Positions 36,704-45,915 of a stretch of 64,000 nucleotides of DNA are shown here, in pieces (positions within the stretch are counted from its first letter, which is position 1; the number at the start of each line of letters is the position of its first letter). The DNA is taken from positions 124,001-188,000 of the forward strand of contig NZ_MIHA01000006.1 of the NCBI RefSeq assembly GCF_001722335.1, given 5' to 3'. The notes beneath the pieces were generated by a model. That model saw nothing but the letters and a program-made list of their open reading frames with translations. It ran no database searches and was not told the DNA's origin. The translations under genes were made by a program, and so were the position numbers. The stretch comes from Mycolicibacterium flavescens (lineage in GTDB: Bacteria > Actinomycetota > Actinomycetes > Mycobacteriales > Mycobacteriaceae).

Positions 36704-37510
36704 ATGCTGCGCGAACCTTCGTACTTCACGCCGACCGACTGCGGCGGCTTTGAGCCGACGCGGTTTGCGTTGAGCGGCTGGGGCGACGACCAGCTCAACG
36801 GGCCGGCGATCGTCGGGTTGGTTGCGCGGACGCTGGAAAAGCATTCGGGGTCAGAGGAGTTCATGCCGGCGAGGCTCACCGTGGACCTGTTCCGGGCGGC
36901 GCGCATGACGCTCACGACGGTCGATGTGCGGGTCGTGCGGGACGGCCGCCGGGTGCGCAACGTCGAATGCGATGTGCAGCAGGACGGCCGGGGCGTCGCG
37001 CGGGCGACCTTGGTGCAGTACCGCCGGTCGGCGCCACCGGCCGGGCAGGAGTGGGTGCCGCCGGCGCCGGTTCCCGACTTTCCCGATCGCGACGGAGCGT
37101 TGTTGCCGTACGTGGGCAGCGACGACAGCGGATGGTCGCGATCGCCTGCCGCGCACCAGAACACCTCGCGCAAACGCTTCTACTTCTCCAGCCCGGATAT
37201 CGTTGCAGGCGAGAAGGTTTCGCCGTTCACGCGTGCGGTCACCGTCGCGGAGTCGACGAGCTTGGCGACGAACCTGGGCACCGAGGGGATCGGCTACATC
37301 AACGGTGACCTGACGGTCGCGCTTTCGCGGCTGCCGGTCGAGGACTGGATCCTCGTGCAGGGTGATTCGCACTGGGCCTCAGACGGGGTCGCCGTCGGTA
37401 CGGCGACGTTGTTCGACCGTCGCGGACCATTCGGTTCGGGGATGGTGACGGCGGTGGCCAATCCGGCGGCGCAGATCGACTTCACCGATCGGCCGTTCCC
37501 ATCGGGGTGA
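36704..37510 (+). CDS. Acyl-CoA thioesterase-like (hot-dog) protein
   Basis: A 268-residue protein with two hot-dog-like halves, resembling the TesB-type thioesterase domain proteins of actinobacteria (GPAIVGLVARTLEKH near the start; ARLTVDLFRAARM; DSHWASDGVAVGTATLFD near the end). The start is the ATG at 36704; in-frame codons upstream lie inside the methyltransferase gene in another frame. It probably hydrolyses or binds an acyl-CoA. Confidence 0.75.
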   Translation: MLREPSYFTPTDCGGFEPTRFALSGWGDDQLNGPAIVGLVARTLEKHSGSEEFMPARLTVDLFRAARMTLTTVDVRVVRDGRRVRNVECDVQQDGRGVARATLVQYRRSAPPAGQEWVPPAPVPDFPDRDGALLPYVGSDDSGWSRSPAAHQNTSRKRFYFSSPDIVAGEKVSPFTRAVTVAESTSLATNLGTEGIGYINGDLTVALSRLPVEDWILVQGDSHWASDGVAVGTATLFDRRGPFGSGMVTAVANPAAQIDFTDRPFPSG

Positions 37511-37529
37511 CCGACGACGAGTGGTCGCT

Positions 37530-38219
37530 CTAGAACCACCGGCCGCTGCCGCGGCCGTCGCCGGGTTTGCCTTCGCCGGGCCGTGGCGCGCGGACATCCG
37601 GCGCGACGCTCATCGGCGGGCGCGTCACCCCGATCTCGGGCTTGTTCTGTGACGGCGGCGAATTCCGCGGGGGGTAGTACGGCTGATAGGCCGGGGCGCT
37701 GTTCTCCGCCGGCGGCGGTGGCGGGGGAGGCGGCGGCGGTGGGGGAGGCATCGGCGGCGGCGCCGTTGCGCTCATCGACGGCTCGACCGGTGACGGCGGT
37801 GTGTTCTCGGCCGTCGGCTCGGCGCTGGGGGCCACGCCGCTGGGCTCCTCGGAACCCGAGGAACCTTGCACCATCATCATCAGCACGACAGCCAGCAGCA
37901 GCACCGCGGCCGCGATCAACCCGATCACGCCGCGTTTCGTCCGGTACCAGGGCACGGGTGCGGACTTGAAGGTCAATGCACCGACAGACGATCCGATCGG
38001 CTTACCGGTGAACGCCCGCGTGTAAGCGGGTTCACGCTCGTCGTACCAGTCGTCGGTCTCGGCGGCGGGCTCGGCCACCGGGTCGGGGTCGGCCACCGGC
38101 AGTGGTTCGGTGATCGGGTCGTGGTCGGTTTCGACTTCGTTGGGGGGCCGACCGTCGCTCGGCTGCGCCGGGGACTCGTCCAGGTCCCAGCCCCAGAGGG
38201 CTTCGCGCTCAGCGGCCAT
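37530..38219 (-). CDS. Single-pass membrane protein with polyproline extracellular part
   Basis: A 229-residue protein. An acidic cytoplasmic N-terminal half is followed by one membrane helix (about residues 98-118, GLIAAAVLLLAVVLMMM) and then a Ser/Pro-rich segment containing more than a dozen consecutive prolines. The layout resembles mycobacterial proline-rich membrane proteins of unknown function. The polyproline run is prone to length variation. Confidence 0.75.
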   Translation of the reverse strand: MAAEREALWGWDLDESPAQPSDGRPPNEVETDHDPITEPLPVADPDPVAEPAAETDDWYDEREPAYTRAFTGKPIGSSVGALTFKSAPVPWYRTKRGVIGLIAAAVLLLAVVLMMMVQGSSGSEEPSGVAPSAEPTAENTPPSPVEPSMSATAPPPMPPPPPPPPPPPPPAENSAPAYQPYYPPRNSPPSQNKPEIGVTRPPMSVAPDVRAPRPGEGKPGDGRGSGRWF

Positions 38220-38279
38220 ACACCGATGCTAACGCGGTCACGTGGGTCGGCGACTGCACGCGCCAGCGGGCTCCGGGCG

Positions 38280-38627
38280 TCAGAAGTGGATGGCGCGCGG
38301 GCCGCCGCCGCATTGGGGTATGCCGCCGTAGGGCAGACCGCCCTGGATCGAACCGTTGATCAGCACACTGCAGGACGCGGTGTTGTGCCACGCGCCCGGC
38401 GCGAACGGGCCGCCCGGACCGAAACTCCAGGTCTGCGAATAGAACGATCCGTCGGGAAACGGTTCGCCGAGGCAGTAGCGCTGTCCACCCTGTCCCGACT
38501 TCTGCCCACCCGGGCACCAGTTGGCGGCGCCGTTGGGCACCTTGGGATCCGGCTGCGCGGAGGCGCTCGGAACCCCGATGAATGTCAGGGCAGCCGAAGC
38601 TGCCGCGATCGCAAACAGTTTGACCAT
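38280..38627 (-). CDS. Small secreted Gly/Pro-rich protein
   Basis: A 115-residue protein with a signal peptide cleaved after SASA (about residue 24). The mature protein has four Cys residues (WCPGG, YCLGE, SCSV, QCGGG) and is rich in Gly, Pro and aromatic residues. The start is the ATG at 38627. It matches the style of small exported mycobacterial proteins; no function is known to me. Confidence 0.75.
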   Translation of the reverse strand: MVKLFAIAAASAALTFIGVPSASAQPDPKVPNGAANWCPGGQKSGQGGQRYCLGEPFPDGSFYSQTWSFGPGGPFAPGAWHNTASCSVLINGSIQGGLPYGGIPQCGGGPRAIHF

Positions 38628-38721
38628 ATCTATCCCCACCGGTTCGCACCGATGGGTCAAAGGTAGCTGGACGGCTCCGGTGTGGTCAGCAAATCGGGCA
38701 GATGCCCAGCGCTGTCCGAGG

Positions 38722-38906
38722 GTTGGTAGGGTCTGCCGCTGAGAGCGGTCGCATCCGTGCTTCATGCGGATGCCAGGGAACCCGGTGAGAGTCCGGGACT
38801 GGCGCGCAGCGGTATGGGAGTTGGGCTCGACACAGGTCACTGGAGGCCGCTGAAGGCTTCCGGGAAGGCGTCGAACCCGCAACATCCCGAGTCCGAAGAC
38901 CTGCCG
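38722..38906 (+). ncRNA. Cobalamin riboswitch
   Basis: The leader contains the conserved core GGGAACCCGGTGAGAGTCC, then GGGACTGGCGCGCAGCGGTA, and a B12-box-like element AGTCCGAAGACCTGCC at 38890-38905. Order and spacing match adenosylcobalamin-type aptamers. It lies about 90 bp before a btuC-like gene, which is the expected target: bound cobalamin should reduce expression of the transporter. Confidence 0.88.
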
Positions 38907-38996
38907 TTCTCGATAGGTCCACCGGTATCTCGCGTTCAGATGCCCCGGCGTATTGAGGCAAGACTTGTTGATCACCTGGCTCCCGGTGTTGTGCCC

Positions 38997-40082
38997 GTGA
39001 CGGTCGCCGAGAAGCTGTCCCGTCGCGCGCACGACACGTCGGTTCCCACCGTTCGGCGGGTCCCGTCGTTCACGCTGACCGTGGTGCTCGCGGCACTCAC
39101 TGTCGTCAGCGTCGTGGTCTCGGTTGCCTTTGGCGCCGAGGACATTCCGCTCGGTGACGTGTGGCGCGCGGTCGTCGGCCGTCTGACCGGCGCGCCGACG
39201 GATGCGGGTTACGACGTGATCGTCTGGGATCTTCGGCTGCCGCGTTCGATTCTGGCCGCAATCGTGGGCGCCGGTCTGGCGCTGGCCGGCGCGCTGATGC
39301 AGGCGTTGGTGCGCAACCCGCTGGCCGAGCCGTATCTGCTCGGGGTTTCGGCGGGCGCCGCGGTCGGCGCGACGGCGGTGATGACGCTGGGCGTGCTGTC
39401 CGCGCTCGGGATCTGGGCGCTGTCCGGCGGGGCGCTGCTCGGGGCGATGGTCGCGACGCTCACCGTGTACGCGGTGGCCCGCGCGCAGGGTGGGCTGACC
39501 GCGCTGCGGCTGATCCTGTCGGGCGTCGTGTTGTCCTCGGCGTTCATGGCGCTGTCGTCGCTGCTGGTGTTCACTGCCGGTGACCCGCACGCCGCCGAGA
39601 GCGTGATGTTCTGGTTGCTCGGCAGCGTCGCCGGAGCGACGTGGGCGAAGGTTCCCGTCGCGGCCGCGGTGGTGCTGGCCTCGCTGGTCGGGGCGCTGCT
39701 GATCCATTCCTGGTTGGACGCCTACGCCGCCGGCGCCGACACCGCCACCTCGCTCGGTGTGCCGGTACGGGCGCTGCGCAACGCGTTGTTCGTGATGCAG
39801 GCGGTGTTGGTCGGCGTGCTGGTGGCCGTCTCCGGCGGCATCGGGTTCGTCGGGCTGATCGTGCCGCACGCCGCGCGGCTGATCGTGGGCGCCACCCACC
39901 GCGCGATGCTGCCGGTGACGGTCTGCGCGGGTGCGCTGTTCCTGCTGTGGGTGGACGTGATCTCGCGCGAGCTGGCCGCGCCGCGGGAGATGCCGCTGGG
40001 CATCGTCACCGGTCTGATCGGCGCGCCGGTGTTCCTGTTCCTGATGGGGCGACGCCGCTACGAATTCGGGAACAGCTCATGA
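38997..40082 (+). CDS. btuC: BtuC-like cobalamin/iron-type ABC permease
   Basis: A 361-residue FecCD-family permease with about ten hydrophobic segments. Family motifs are RLPRSILAAIVGAGLALAGA, NPLAEPYLLGVSAGA and GFVGLIVPHAARLIVG. The riboswitch upstream argues for cobalamin or a cobinamide over siderophore uptake. The GTG at 38997 is used, with GTG 38991 possible; in-frame sequence further upstream belongs to the riboswitch. It overlaps the ATPase gene. Confidence 0.88.
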   Translation: MTVAEKLSRRAHDTSVPTVRRVPSFTLTVVLAALTVVSVVVSVAFGAEDIPLGDVWRAVVGRLTGAPTDAGYDVIVWDLRLPRSILAAIVGAGLALAGALMQALVRNPLAEPYLLGVSAGAAVGATAVMTLGVLSALGIWALSGGALLGAMVATLTVYAVARAQGGLTALRLILSGVVLSSAFMALSSLLVFTAGDPHAAESVMFWLLGSVAGATWAKVPVAAAVVLASLVGALLIHSWLDAYAAGADTATSLGVPVRALRNALFVMQAVLVGVLVAVSGGIGFVGLIVPHAARLIVGATHRAMLPVTVCAGALFLLWVDVISRELAAPREMPLGIVTGLIGAPVFLFLMGRRRYEFGNSS

Positions 40083-40882
40083 CCGCCGCCACGCTCAGCG
40101 CGCACCGCGTCGAGTGCCGCCGCGGCGCGCGAACCATCGTCGCGGACGTGGACCTGCTGGTGCCCGCCGCGACCCGGCTGGCGGTGGTCGGCCCGAACGG
40201 CGCCGGTAAGACCACGCTGTTGCGCGCCCTGTCGGGCCTCGACGCTCCGGCGGCCGGACGCGTGCGCATCGACGGCGACGATCTGTATCGGATGCCGGCA
40301 CGGCGCCGGGCGCGCAGCATCGCGGTGGTCGGGCAGGAGGAGCGGCCGTCGGGTGAACTCACGGTTGCCGAAGCGGTCGGGCTGGGCCGCACGCCGTACC
40401 GCAACCCGTGGTCCGGGGCGGTCGTGGGGGAGCAGGACATCATCGACGAGGCACTCGGCGCCGTCGGCCTCTCGGGGGCGGGGGAGCGGTCCTGCGCGCA
40501 GCTGTCCGGTGGCGAACGGCACCGTGTCGTGCTTGCGCGGGCGCTGGCGCAGCGGACCGGGATTCTGGTGCTCGACGAACCCACCAACCATCTCGACGCC
40601 GCGTGGCGGCTGAGGTTCATGCAGACCCTCGACGAGCTCGAATGCACGGTGGTGGCCGCGATGCACGATCTGGACCTGGTGCTGCGGCACTTCGACGCGG
40701 TGGCGGTGATCGCCGACGGCGGCGTGTTCGCGCACGGGCCGCCCGCGGAGGTTCTCGACTCGGACCTGCTGTGGCGGATCTTCGACGTCGCCGGCGACGT
40801 CGTCGCGCACCCCACGACGGGGCGATCTCATCTCCTACTCACCCATGCCGACCCGGTATCGGACCGAACAAAAGGAATTTGA
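40079..40882 (+). CDS. btuD: BtuD-like ABC transporter ATPase
   Basis: A 267-residue ATPase with Walker A GPNGAGKTT, signature LSGGERHRVVLARAL, Walker B ILVLDEPTNHLD and switch His in VAAMHDLDLV. The ATG overlaps the permease stop. It powers the preceding permease; the binding-protein gene follows 2 bp later. Confidence 0.9.
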   Translation: MTAATLSAHRVECRRGARTIVADVDLLVPAATRLAVVGPNGAGKTTLLRALSGLDAPAAGRVRIDGDDLYRMPARRRARSIAVVGQEERPSGELTVAEAVGLGRTPYRNPWSGAVVGEQDIIDEALGAVGLSGAGERSCAQLSGGERHRVVLARALAQRTGILVLDEPTNHLDAAWRLRFMQTLDELECTVVAAMHDLDLVLRHFDAVAVIADGGVFAHGPPAEVLDSDLLWRIFDVAGDVVAHPTTGRSHLLLTHADPVSDRTKGI

Positions 40883-40884
40883 CT

Positions 40885-41955
40885 GTGGCACCACAATTCC
40901 GCTCTATCGCACCGGCCATCTTCGGTCTGTTGCTGGTGTTGGCCGCCGGGTGTTCGTCGCAGACCTCGGCCGACGCCGGAGCCGACACGGTGACCGTCAC
41001 CAACTGCGGTGCGGAAGTCACTTTCGACCAGCCGCTCGAGCGGCTGTTCGTCAACGACGGTGGGATGATCGCGATCGCGTTGGCGGCCGGGGCCCGCGAG
41101 CAGATGGTTGCGGTCAGCTCGATGGCCCGCGACGTCGACGTGCTGCGTCTGGAATACGGTGCGCAGATCGACGGCCTGAAGGAGGTGGCGCCGGCGCAGC
41201 CGACGTTGGAGAACATCGTCGGGGCCAAACCGCAGGTGCTGTTCGCGGGATACCACTACGGGATGGGCGAGGAACGCGGGATCACACCGGAAATCCTTGC
41301 CGGACACGGTATCGCCGTCTACCAGTTGTCCGAGGCGTGCCGTCCGGTCGAAGGTGAGGCGGTCCGCGGCACCATGGACCCGTGGGTGGCGATCGACACC
41401 GATCTGCGCAACATCGGGATCATCACCGGCAACGCCGAGCAGGGCGCGCAGGCGGCCGACGAGGTCGCGGCCCGTCTGCAAACCCTGCGGGCCGCACCGC
41501 AACCCGCCGAGAAGCCGACCGTCTTCGTGTTCGACAGCGGCAGCGACACGATCTTCTCGTCGGGGGCGTTCGGCGGACCGCAGGGGATCATCGACGCCGC
41601 CGGTGCGCGCAACGCCACCGAGGACATCCAGGACACCTGGACGACGGTGAGCTGGGAGCGGATCGCCACCGCCGACCCGGATCTGATCGTGTTCGTCGAC
41701 TACCCGGGTCAGTCCGTCGAGGAGAAGATCGCCGCGCTGCGCAGTAACCCAGCGAGCAGGAACCTCAGGGCTGTGCGGGAGAGCCGGTTCGTCAACCTGC
41801 CCTACGCCATGTGGGTGTCCAGCCCGCTGAACATCGACGCCGCGGAGACCTTGCGGTCGGTGCTCGAAAAGCGCGGCCTGGCACCGCAATCCGGTATCAC
41901 ACCCAGCCTCGATGTGGCCCAGCTCGGCCTCGCGGGCAACGATTGGCTGCAGTGA
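40885..41955 (+). CDS. btuF: BtuF-like substrate-binding lipoprotein
   Basis: A 356-residue periplasmic-binding-protein-type lipoprotein. The lipobox LAAGC puts the modified Cys at residue 23. The mature part follows the helical-backbone metal/B12-binding class (VSSMARDVDVLRLEYG, PTLENIVGAKPQVLFAG). The start is the GTG at 40885, with AAAGGA 8 bases upstream. The three-gene order permease-ATPase-binding protein after the riboswitch forms one operon. Confidence 0.87.
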   Translation: MAPQFRSIAPAIFGLLLVLAAGCSSQTSADAGADTVTVTNCGAEVTFDQPLERLFVNDGGMIAIALAAGAREQMVAVSSMARDVDVLRLEYGAQIDGLKEVAPAQPTLENIVGAKPQVLFAGYHYGMGEERGITPEILAGHGIAVYQLSEACRPVEGEAVRGTMDPWVAIDTDLRNIGIITGNAEQGAQAADEVAARLQTLRAAPQPAEKPTVFVFDSGSDTIFSSGAFGGPQGIIDAAGARNATEDIQDTWTTVSWERIATADPDLIVFVDYPGQSVEEKIAALRSNPASRNLRAVRESRFVNLPYAMWVSSPLNIDAAETLRSVLEKRGLAPQSGITPSLDVAQLGLAGNDWLQ

Positions 41956-41969
41956 CTTCAGCGGCTCGC

Positions 41970-42026
41970 CGAGTGTGAACTGGTGGCGGTGGATCCCGCC
42001 CGCCGACGGCCCTGCCTTCACACTCG
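41970..42026. repeat. Inverted repeat downstream of btuF
   Basis: CGAGTGTGAA (41970-41979) and TTCACACTCG (42017-42026) form perfect 10-bp arms around a 37-bp GC-rich loop. It could be a terminator-like structure or an intergenic element; no T-run follows. Confidence 0.45.
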
Positions 42027-42136
42027 AGGTCCGCTGGGCGGTTGGTATGTGTTTCCTATGAGGATCACCGGGGTCGGCAGGCGCCCTGCCTAGGGTTGAC
42101 ACGTCCCAGTTGCCCTGCCGTTCGGAGGACCTCGAC

Positions 42137-42739
42137 GTGACGGATCAATCGCACAACACGCCGTTCCCGGTGCGCAGACGGACCTTCATCGGCGCCTCGG
42201 TGGCGGTCGGAGGTGCCCTCGGCGCACTTCCGTACCTGACCGGGTGCGGCGCCGACGAGAGCGAAGCCACGTCACCGTCGACGGTGACCATGCGCATCAA
42301 CGGCGAACAGCACACGTTCGACGTCGATACCCGCACCTCGCTGCTCGACATGCTGCGCGAACGCGCGGGGCTGACCGGTACGAAGAAGGGCTGTGACCAA
42401 GGCGCATGCGGCGCCTGCACGATTCACCTCAACGGTGAGCGGGTGGTGTCGTGCCTGACGCTGGCGGTCATGCACGACGGCGCCGAGATCACGACGATCG
42501 AGGGCCTGGAACGCAACGGTCGTCTGCATCCGCTGCAGCAGGCGTTCATCGACCACGACGCGCTGCAGTGCGGCTTCTGCACACCGGGTCAGATCATGTC
42601 CGGGGTCGCATGCATTCGCGAAGGCGGCGCGGAGACTCCGGAGCAGATCCGAGAGTCGATGAGCGGCAACCTGTGCCGCTGCGGTGCCTACGTCAACATC
42701 GTCGAGGCGGTCGCATCGGTCGCACGGCGCGGGGAGTGA
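42137..42739 (+). CDS. paoA: PaoA-like [2Fe-2S] subunit of a periplasmic molybdenum hydroxylase
   Basis: A 200-residue iron-sulfur subunit. The N-terminus has a Tat motif (VRRRTFIGAS) and a Cys in LTGCG that could be lipidated. Two clusters follow: the plant-type set in CDQGACGACT with a later Cys, and the helical-domain set CGFCTPGQ and CRCG. The GTG at 42137 is preceded by GGAGG 8 bases upstream. It matches YagT/PaoA aldehyde oxidoreductases, which are exported as a folded complex. The B subunit starts 3 bp later. Confidence 0.9.
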   Translation: MTDQSHNTPFPVRRRTFIGASVAVGGALGALPYLTGCGADESEATSPSTVTMRINGEQHTFDVDTRTSLLDMLRERAGLTGTKKGCDQGACGACTIHLNGERVVSCLTLAVMHDGAEITTIEGLERNGRLHPLQQAFIDHDALQCGFCTPGQIMSGVACIREGGAETPEQIRESMSGNLCRCGAYVNIVEAVASVARRGE

Positions 42740-42742
42740 GCG

Positions 42743-43720
42743 ATGTACCCGTTCTCGTTCACCACGGCCGTCGACGAACACGCGGCGCTGGCCGCCGGCC
42801 GGTCGGGCGCGCGCTACATCGCGGGCGGCACCACGCTGATCGACCTGATGCGGGAAACCGTCGAACGGCCCGGGTCCGTCGTCGACATCAACGCTCTGCC
42901 GTACCGTGACATCGATCTGCAGCCGGACCGGTTGCGCATCGGAGCACTGGTGCGGATGGCGGAACTGGCCGCACACCCCGCGGTCCGCAGCGAGTTCCCG
43001 GTCATCGCAGAAGCGTTGAACCTCAGCGCCTCCGCGCAACTGCGGAACATGGCCTCGATCGGAGGGAACCTCATGCAGCGACCGCGCTGCCTGTACTTCC
43101 GCGACGTCACATCGCCCTGCAACCGCCGTGAGCCCGGATCGGGCTGTCCGGCGGTCGGCGGACGCAACCGGACGCACGCCATCCTCGGCACCAGCGATCA
43201 GTGCGTCGCCACCCATCCGTCCGATCTCGCTGTCGCGCTGGTCGCATTGGATGCTGGGCTTATCGTGCGAGACCCATCCGGGGACAGGGCTATTCGACTC
43301 ACTGACTTTTTCCGTACACCCGGCTCGGCTCCGGAGCGGGAACACAATCTGCAGCCGGGTGAGTTGATCGTGGCAGTCGAGGTGCCAACGACCCCGCCCG
43401 CGCTCAGGTCGGGTTACCTGAAAGTCCGCGACCGCGCGTCGTACGAGTTCGCGATCTGCTCGGCGGCGGTGGTGCTCGACATGCAGGGCCCGACGATCCG
43501 GGCAGCGCGGGTGGCCGCCGGCGGGGTCGGCACCGTCCCTTGGCGGCTGGCCGCCGTCGAGCGGGCGCTGATCGGCAGGGCAGCGACCCGAGACGTGATC
43601 CGTGCCGCGGCGGAGGTGGCCGGCGAGGGTGCGCGACCGTTGTCGGAGAACGGGTTCAAGGTTGATCTGCTCAAGCGCACTGTCGCCCGGCAGGTCGAGA
43701 CGATCGCGGGCTTGCGGTGA
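42743..43720 (+). CDS. paoB: PaoB-like FAD-binding subunit
   Basis: A 325-residue FAD subunit (CO dehydrogenase medium-chain fold). FAD motifs are YIAGGTTLIDLM near the N-terminus and ASIGGNLMQ. Between about residues 118 and 138 lies a Cys-rich insertion (CLYFRD, SPCNRREPG, GCPA) that in PaoB/YagS binds an extra [4Fe-4S] cluster. It has no signal of its own; it is probably exported with the Tat-tagged A subunit. It overlaps paoC (GTGA). Confidence 0.9.
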   Translation: MYPFSFTTAVDEHAALAAGRSGARYIAGGTTLIDLMRETVERPGSVVDINALPYRDIDLQPDRLRIGALVRMAELAAHPAVRSEFPVIAEALNLSASAQLRNMASIGGNLMQRPRCLYFRDVTSPCNRREPGSGCPAVGGRNRTHAILGTSDQCVATHPSDLAVALVALDAGLIVRDPSGDRAIRLTDFFRTPGSAPEREHNLQPGELIVAVEVPTTPPALRSGYLKVRDRASYEFAICSAAVVLDMQGPTIRAARVAAGGVGTVPWRLAAVERALIGRAATRDVIRAAAEVAGEGARPLSENGFKVDLLKRTVARQVETIAGLR

Positions 43721-45870
43721 CGGCCCCGCTGGCGCGGCGTGCGCTGGCCGGGCAGGCCGTACCCCGGGTGGACGGCCGCCAGAAGGTGACCGGTCAGGCG
43801 CGCTACGCCGCCGACGCCGACGTTGCCGATGCGCAGTTCGCGGTGTTGGTCGGCGCGACCGTGGCGCGGGGAACAGTCGACGCTGTCGACACCGCACCGG
43901 CGCGGCGGATACCGGAGGTGGTCGATATCGTCACCGACTTCGCCGGGGTGACGCTGCCGTACGACCCGCGGCAGGTCTCGGCGTTCGGGCAAGCGGTGGC
44001 GGTGGTGGTCGCGACGACGCTCGAATCAGCCAGTCACGGGGCGTCATTGGTGACGGTGCGCTACTCGGCGCAGTCGCAGATCACCGACATGGACACCGGC
44101 GATGCGTCGGCGTCCGCACGGAGCTACACGCGGGGAGACGCCGACCGGGCGCTGCGAAGCTCTGCTGTCGTCACCGATTTGCGTTATGCGATGGAGCGCC
44201 ACAACCACAATCCGATGGAGATCAGCGCGACGGTGGCCCGGTGGGAGGGCGACCGGCTCACGGTGTGGGACAAGGTGCAATCGGTCAGCGGCGCGAGCGG
44301 ACAGTATGCGTCGGCGCTCGGCGTGCCCGCCGGCAACGTGCGGGTGATCTCGCCATTCGTGGGTGGCGCTTTCGGCAACGCGGGACGGGTGTGGCCGCAC
44401 CAACTGATCGCGGCGCATGTGGCGCGTCGCCTCGGCCGGCCGGTCAAGCTGCTGCTGACGCGGCGGCAGCTCTACGCCGTCACCGGATACCGGCCGCGAA
44501 GCCGCCAGCGGGTGGCGATCGGTGCCGACCGGTCGGGCCGCATCGCCGCGATCGTGCACGAGGGCAGCGTCGAGGTGTCGCGCCACAGCCCGTACGTGGA
44601 CAACGTCACGGGCGGGTCGTCCTCGATGTATCAGGCGCCGAACATGCGCTCAGCGTTGCGGACCGTCGCTCTGGACGTCAATCCGGGAAACCAGATGCGC
44701 GGTCCCGGCCACCTGTCGGGGAACTTCGCGCTGGAGACCGCGATGGACGATCTGGCCCACCGGCTCGGTCTCGATCCGATCGAGCTTCGGCTGCGTAACG
44801 AACCCACCCGGGATCAGGGGGAGGACCTGCCGTTCTCAACACGGCGGCTGGCCGAGTGTCTGCGCTCCGGCGCGAAGAGGTTCGGGTGGTCGCGGCGAGA
44901 GGCCGAGCCCCGGTTGGTGCGCGAGGGCAGTCAACTGATCGGTCTGGGTGTGGCCGCGGCCAGCTTTGTCACTATCGTCAGCCCGTGTGCCGCGTCAGCG
45001 CGGGTCCGCGCCGACGGAGCGGTCGAGATTCACTGCGGGGTCAGCGATATCGGTCCCGGCACGTACACGGCGATGAGCCAGGTCGGCGCCGATGCGCTGG
45101 GTGTGCCGTTTCATCGGGTCCGGTTCACGTTGGGCGACAGCGAGTTACCGGAGGCGCCGGGGCAGACCGGTTCGCGGACGATGGCCAGCGCCGGGTCCTC
45201 GGTACACCACGTCGGCACACTGTTGCGCGACCGGTTCGTGCGGATGGCGGTCACCGATCCGGGGTCGCCGTTGCACGGCCTGGTGCCCGGGGACGTCAAT
45301 GTGCTCGACGGCCGTATGGTGGCTCGGACAGACGCGTCGCGCGGTGAGCGGTATGAAGAGCTGCTGCGTCGTCGGCGCCTCGCCGACCTCAGCGCCGAAC
45401 AACAGTGGACCCCGGACGCTGCCAGTGAAGGCTTTTCGATGCATGCCTACGGCGCGGTGTTCGCCGAAGTGGCCGTGGACGAATCGCTGGGGACGGTGCG
45501 GGTTCGGCGGATGTTCGCCTCCTATGACGCGGGCCGGATCGTCAATCCGCTGTTGGCGCGCAGCCAGGCCATCGGGGGGATGGTGATGGGTATCGGGGCG
45601 GCGCTGCTCGAGGCGACGCATCTCGATCACCGCGACGGGCGGATCGTCAACGCGAACATGGCCGACTATTTGGTGCCGGTCAACGCCGACGTGCCCGAAC
45701 TCGATGCGGAGTACCTGCCGGGCGAGGACATGATCGCCGACCCGATCGGGGTCAAGGGCATCGGCGAGCTCGTCGTCGTCGGGGTACCCGCTGCAGTGGC
45801 CAATGCGGTCTTCAACGCGACCGGGCGGCGGGTGACCGATCTGCCGATCACGCTGGACAAGTTGATGTGA
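43717..45870 (+). CDS. paoC: PaoC-like molybdenum-binding catalytic subunit
   Basis: A 717-residue xanthine-oxidase-family catalytic subunit carrying the molybdopterin cofactor. It opens PRVDGRQKVTGQARYAAD, has GGAFGNAGR in the cofactor region, and ends with GVKGIGELVVVG, whose Glu is the expected catalytic base. Likely reaction: oxidation of aldehydes or N-heterocycles outside the cytoplasm. The start is the GTG at 43717, coupled to paoB. The maturation factor paoD is not in the window. Confidence 0.9.
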   Translation: MTAPLARRALAGQAVPRVDGRQKVTGQARYAADADVADAQFAVLVGATVARGTVDAVDTAPARRIPEVVDIVTDFAGVTLPYDPRQVSAFGQAVAVVVATTLESASHGASLVTVRYSAQSQITDMDTGDASASARSYTRGDADRALRSSAVVTDLRYAMERHNHNPMEISATVARWEGDRLTVWDKVQSVSGASGQYASALGVPAGNVRVISPFVGGAFGNAGRVWPHQLIAAHVARRLGRPVKLLLTRRQLYAVTGYRPRSRQRVAIGADRSGRIAAIVHEGSVEVSRHSPYVDNVTGGSSSMYQAPNMRSALRTVALDVNPGNQMRGPGHLSGNFALETAMDDLAHRLGLDPIELRLRNEPTRDQGEDLPFSTRRLAECLRSGAKRFGWSRREAEPRLVREGSQLIGLGVAAASFVTIVSPCAASARVRADGAVEIHCGVSDIGPGTYTAMSQVGADALGVPFHRVRFTLGDSELPEAPGQTGSRTMASAGSSVHHVGTLLRDRFVRMAVTDPGSPLHGLVPGDVNVLDGRMVARTDASRGERYEELLRRRRLADLSAEQQWTPDAASEGFSMHAYGAVFAEVAVDESLGTVRVRRMFASYDAGRIVNPLLARSQAIGGMVMGIGAALLEATHLDHRDGRIVNANMADYLVPVNADVPELDAEYLPGEDMIADPIGVKGIGELVVVGVPAAVANAVFNATGRRVTDLPITLDKLM

Positions 45871-45915
45871 CGTTGTTGCGGACGATCCTGCCGGTGTCGC
45901 CGCTACGCTGAGCAA

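Noticed and set aside
38628..39899. N-terminal extension of the small secreted protein to 539 residues
   Set aside because: It would run antisense through the riboswitch and btuC; the signal peptide at 38627 marks the true start.
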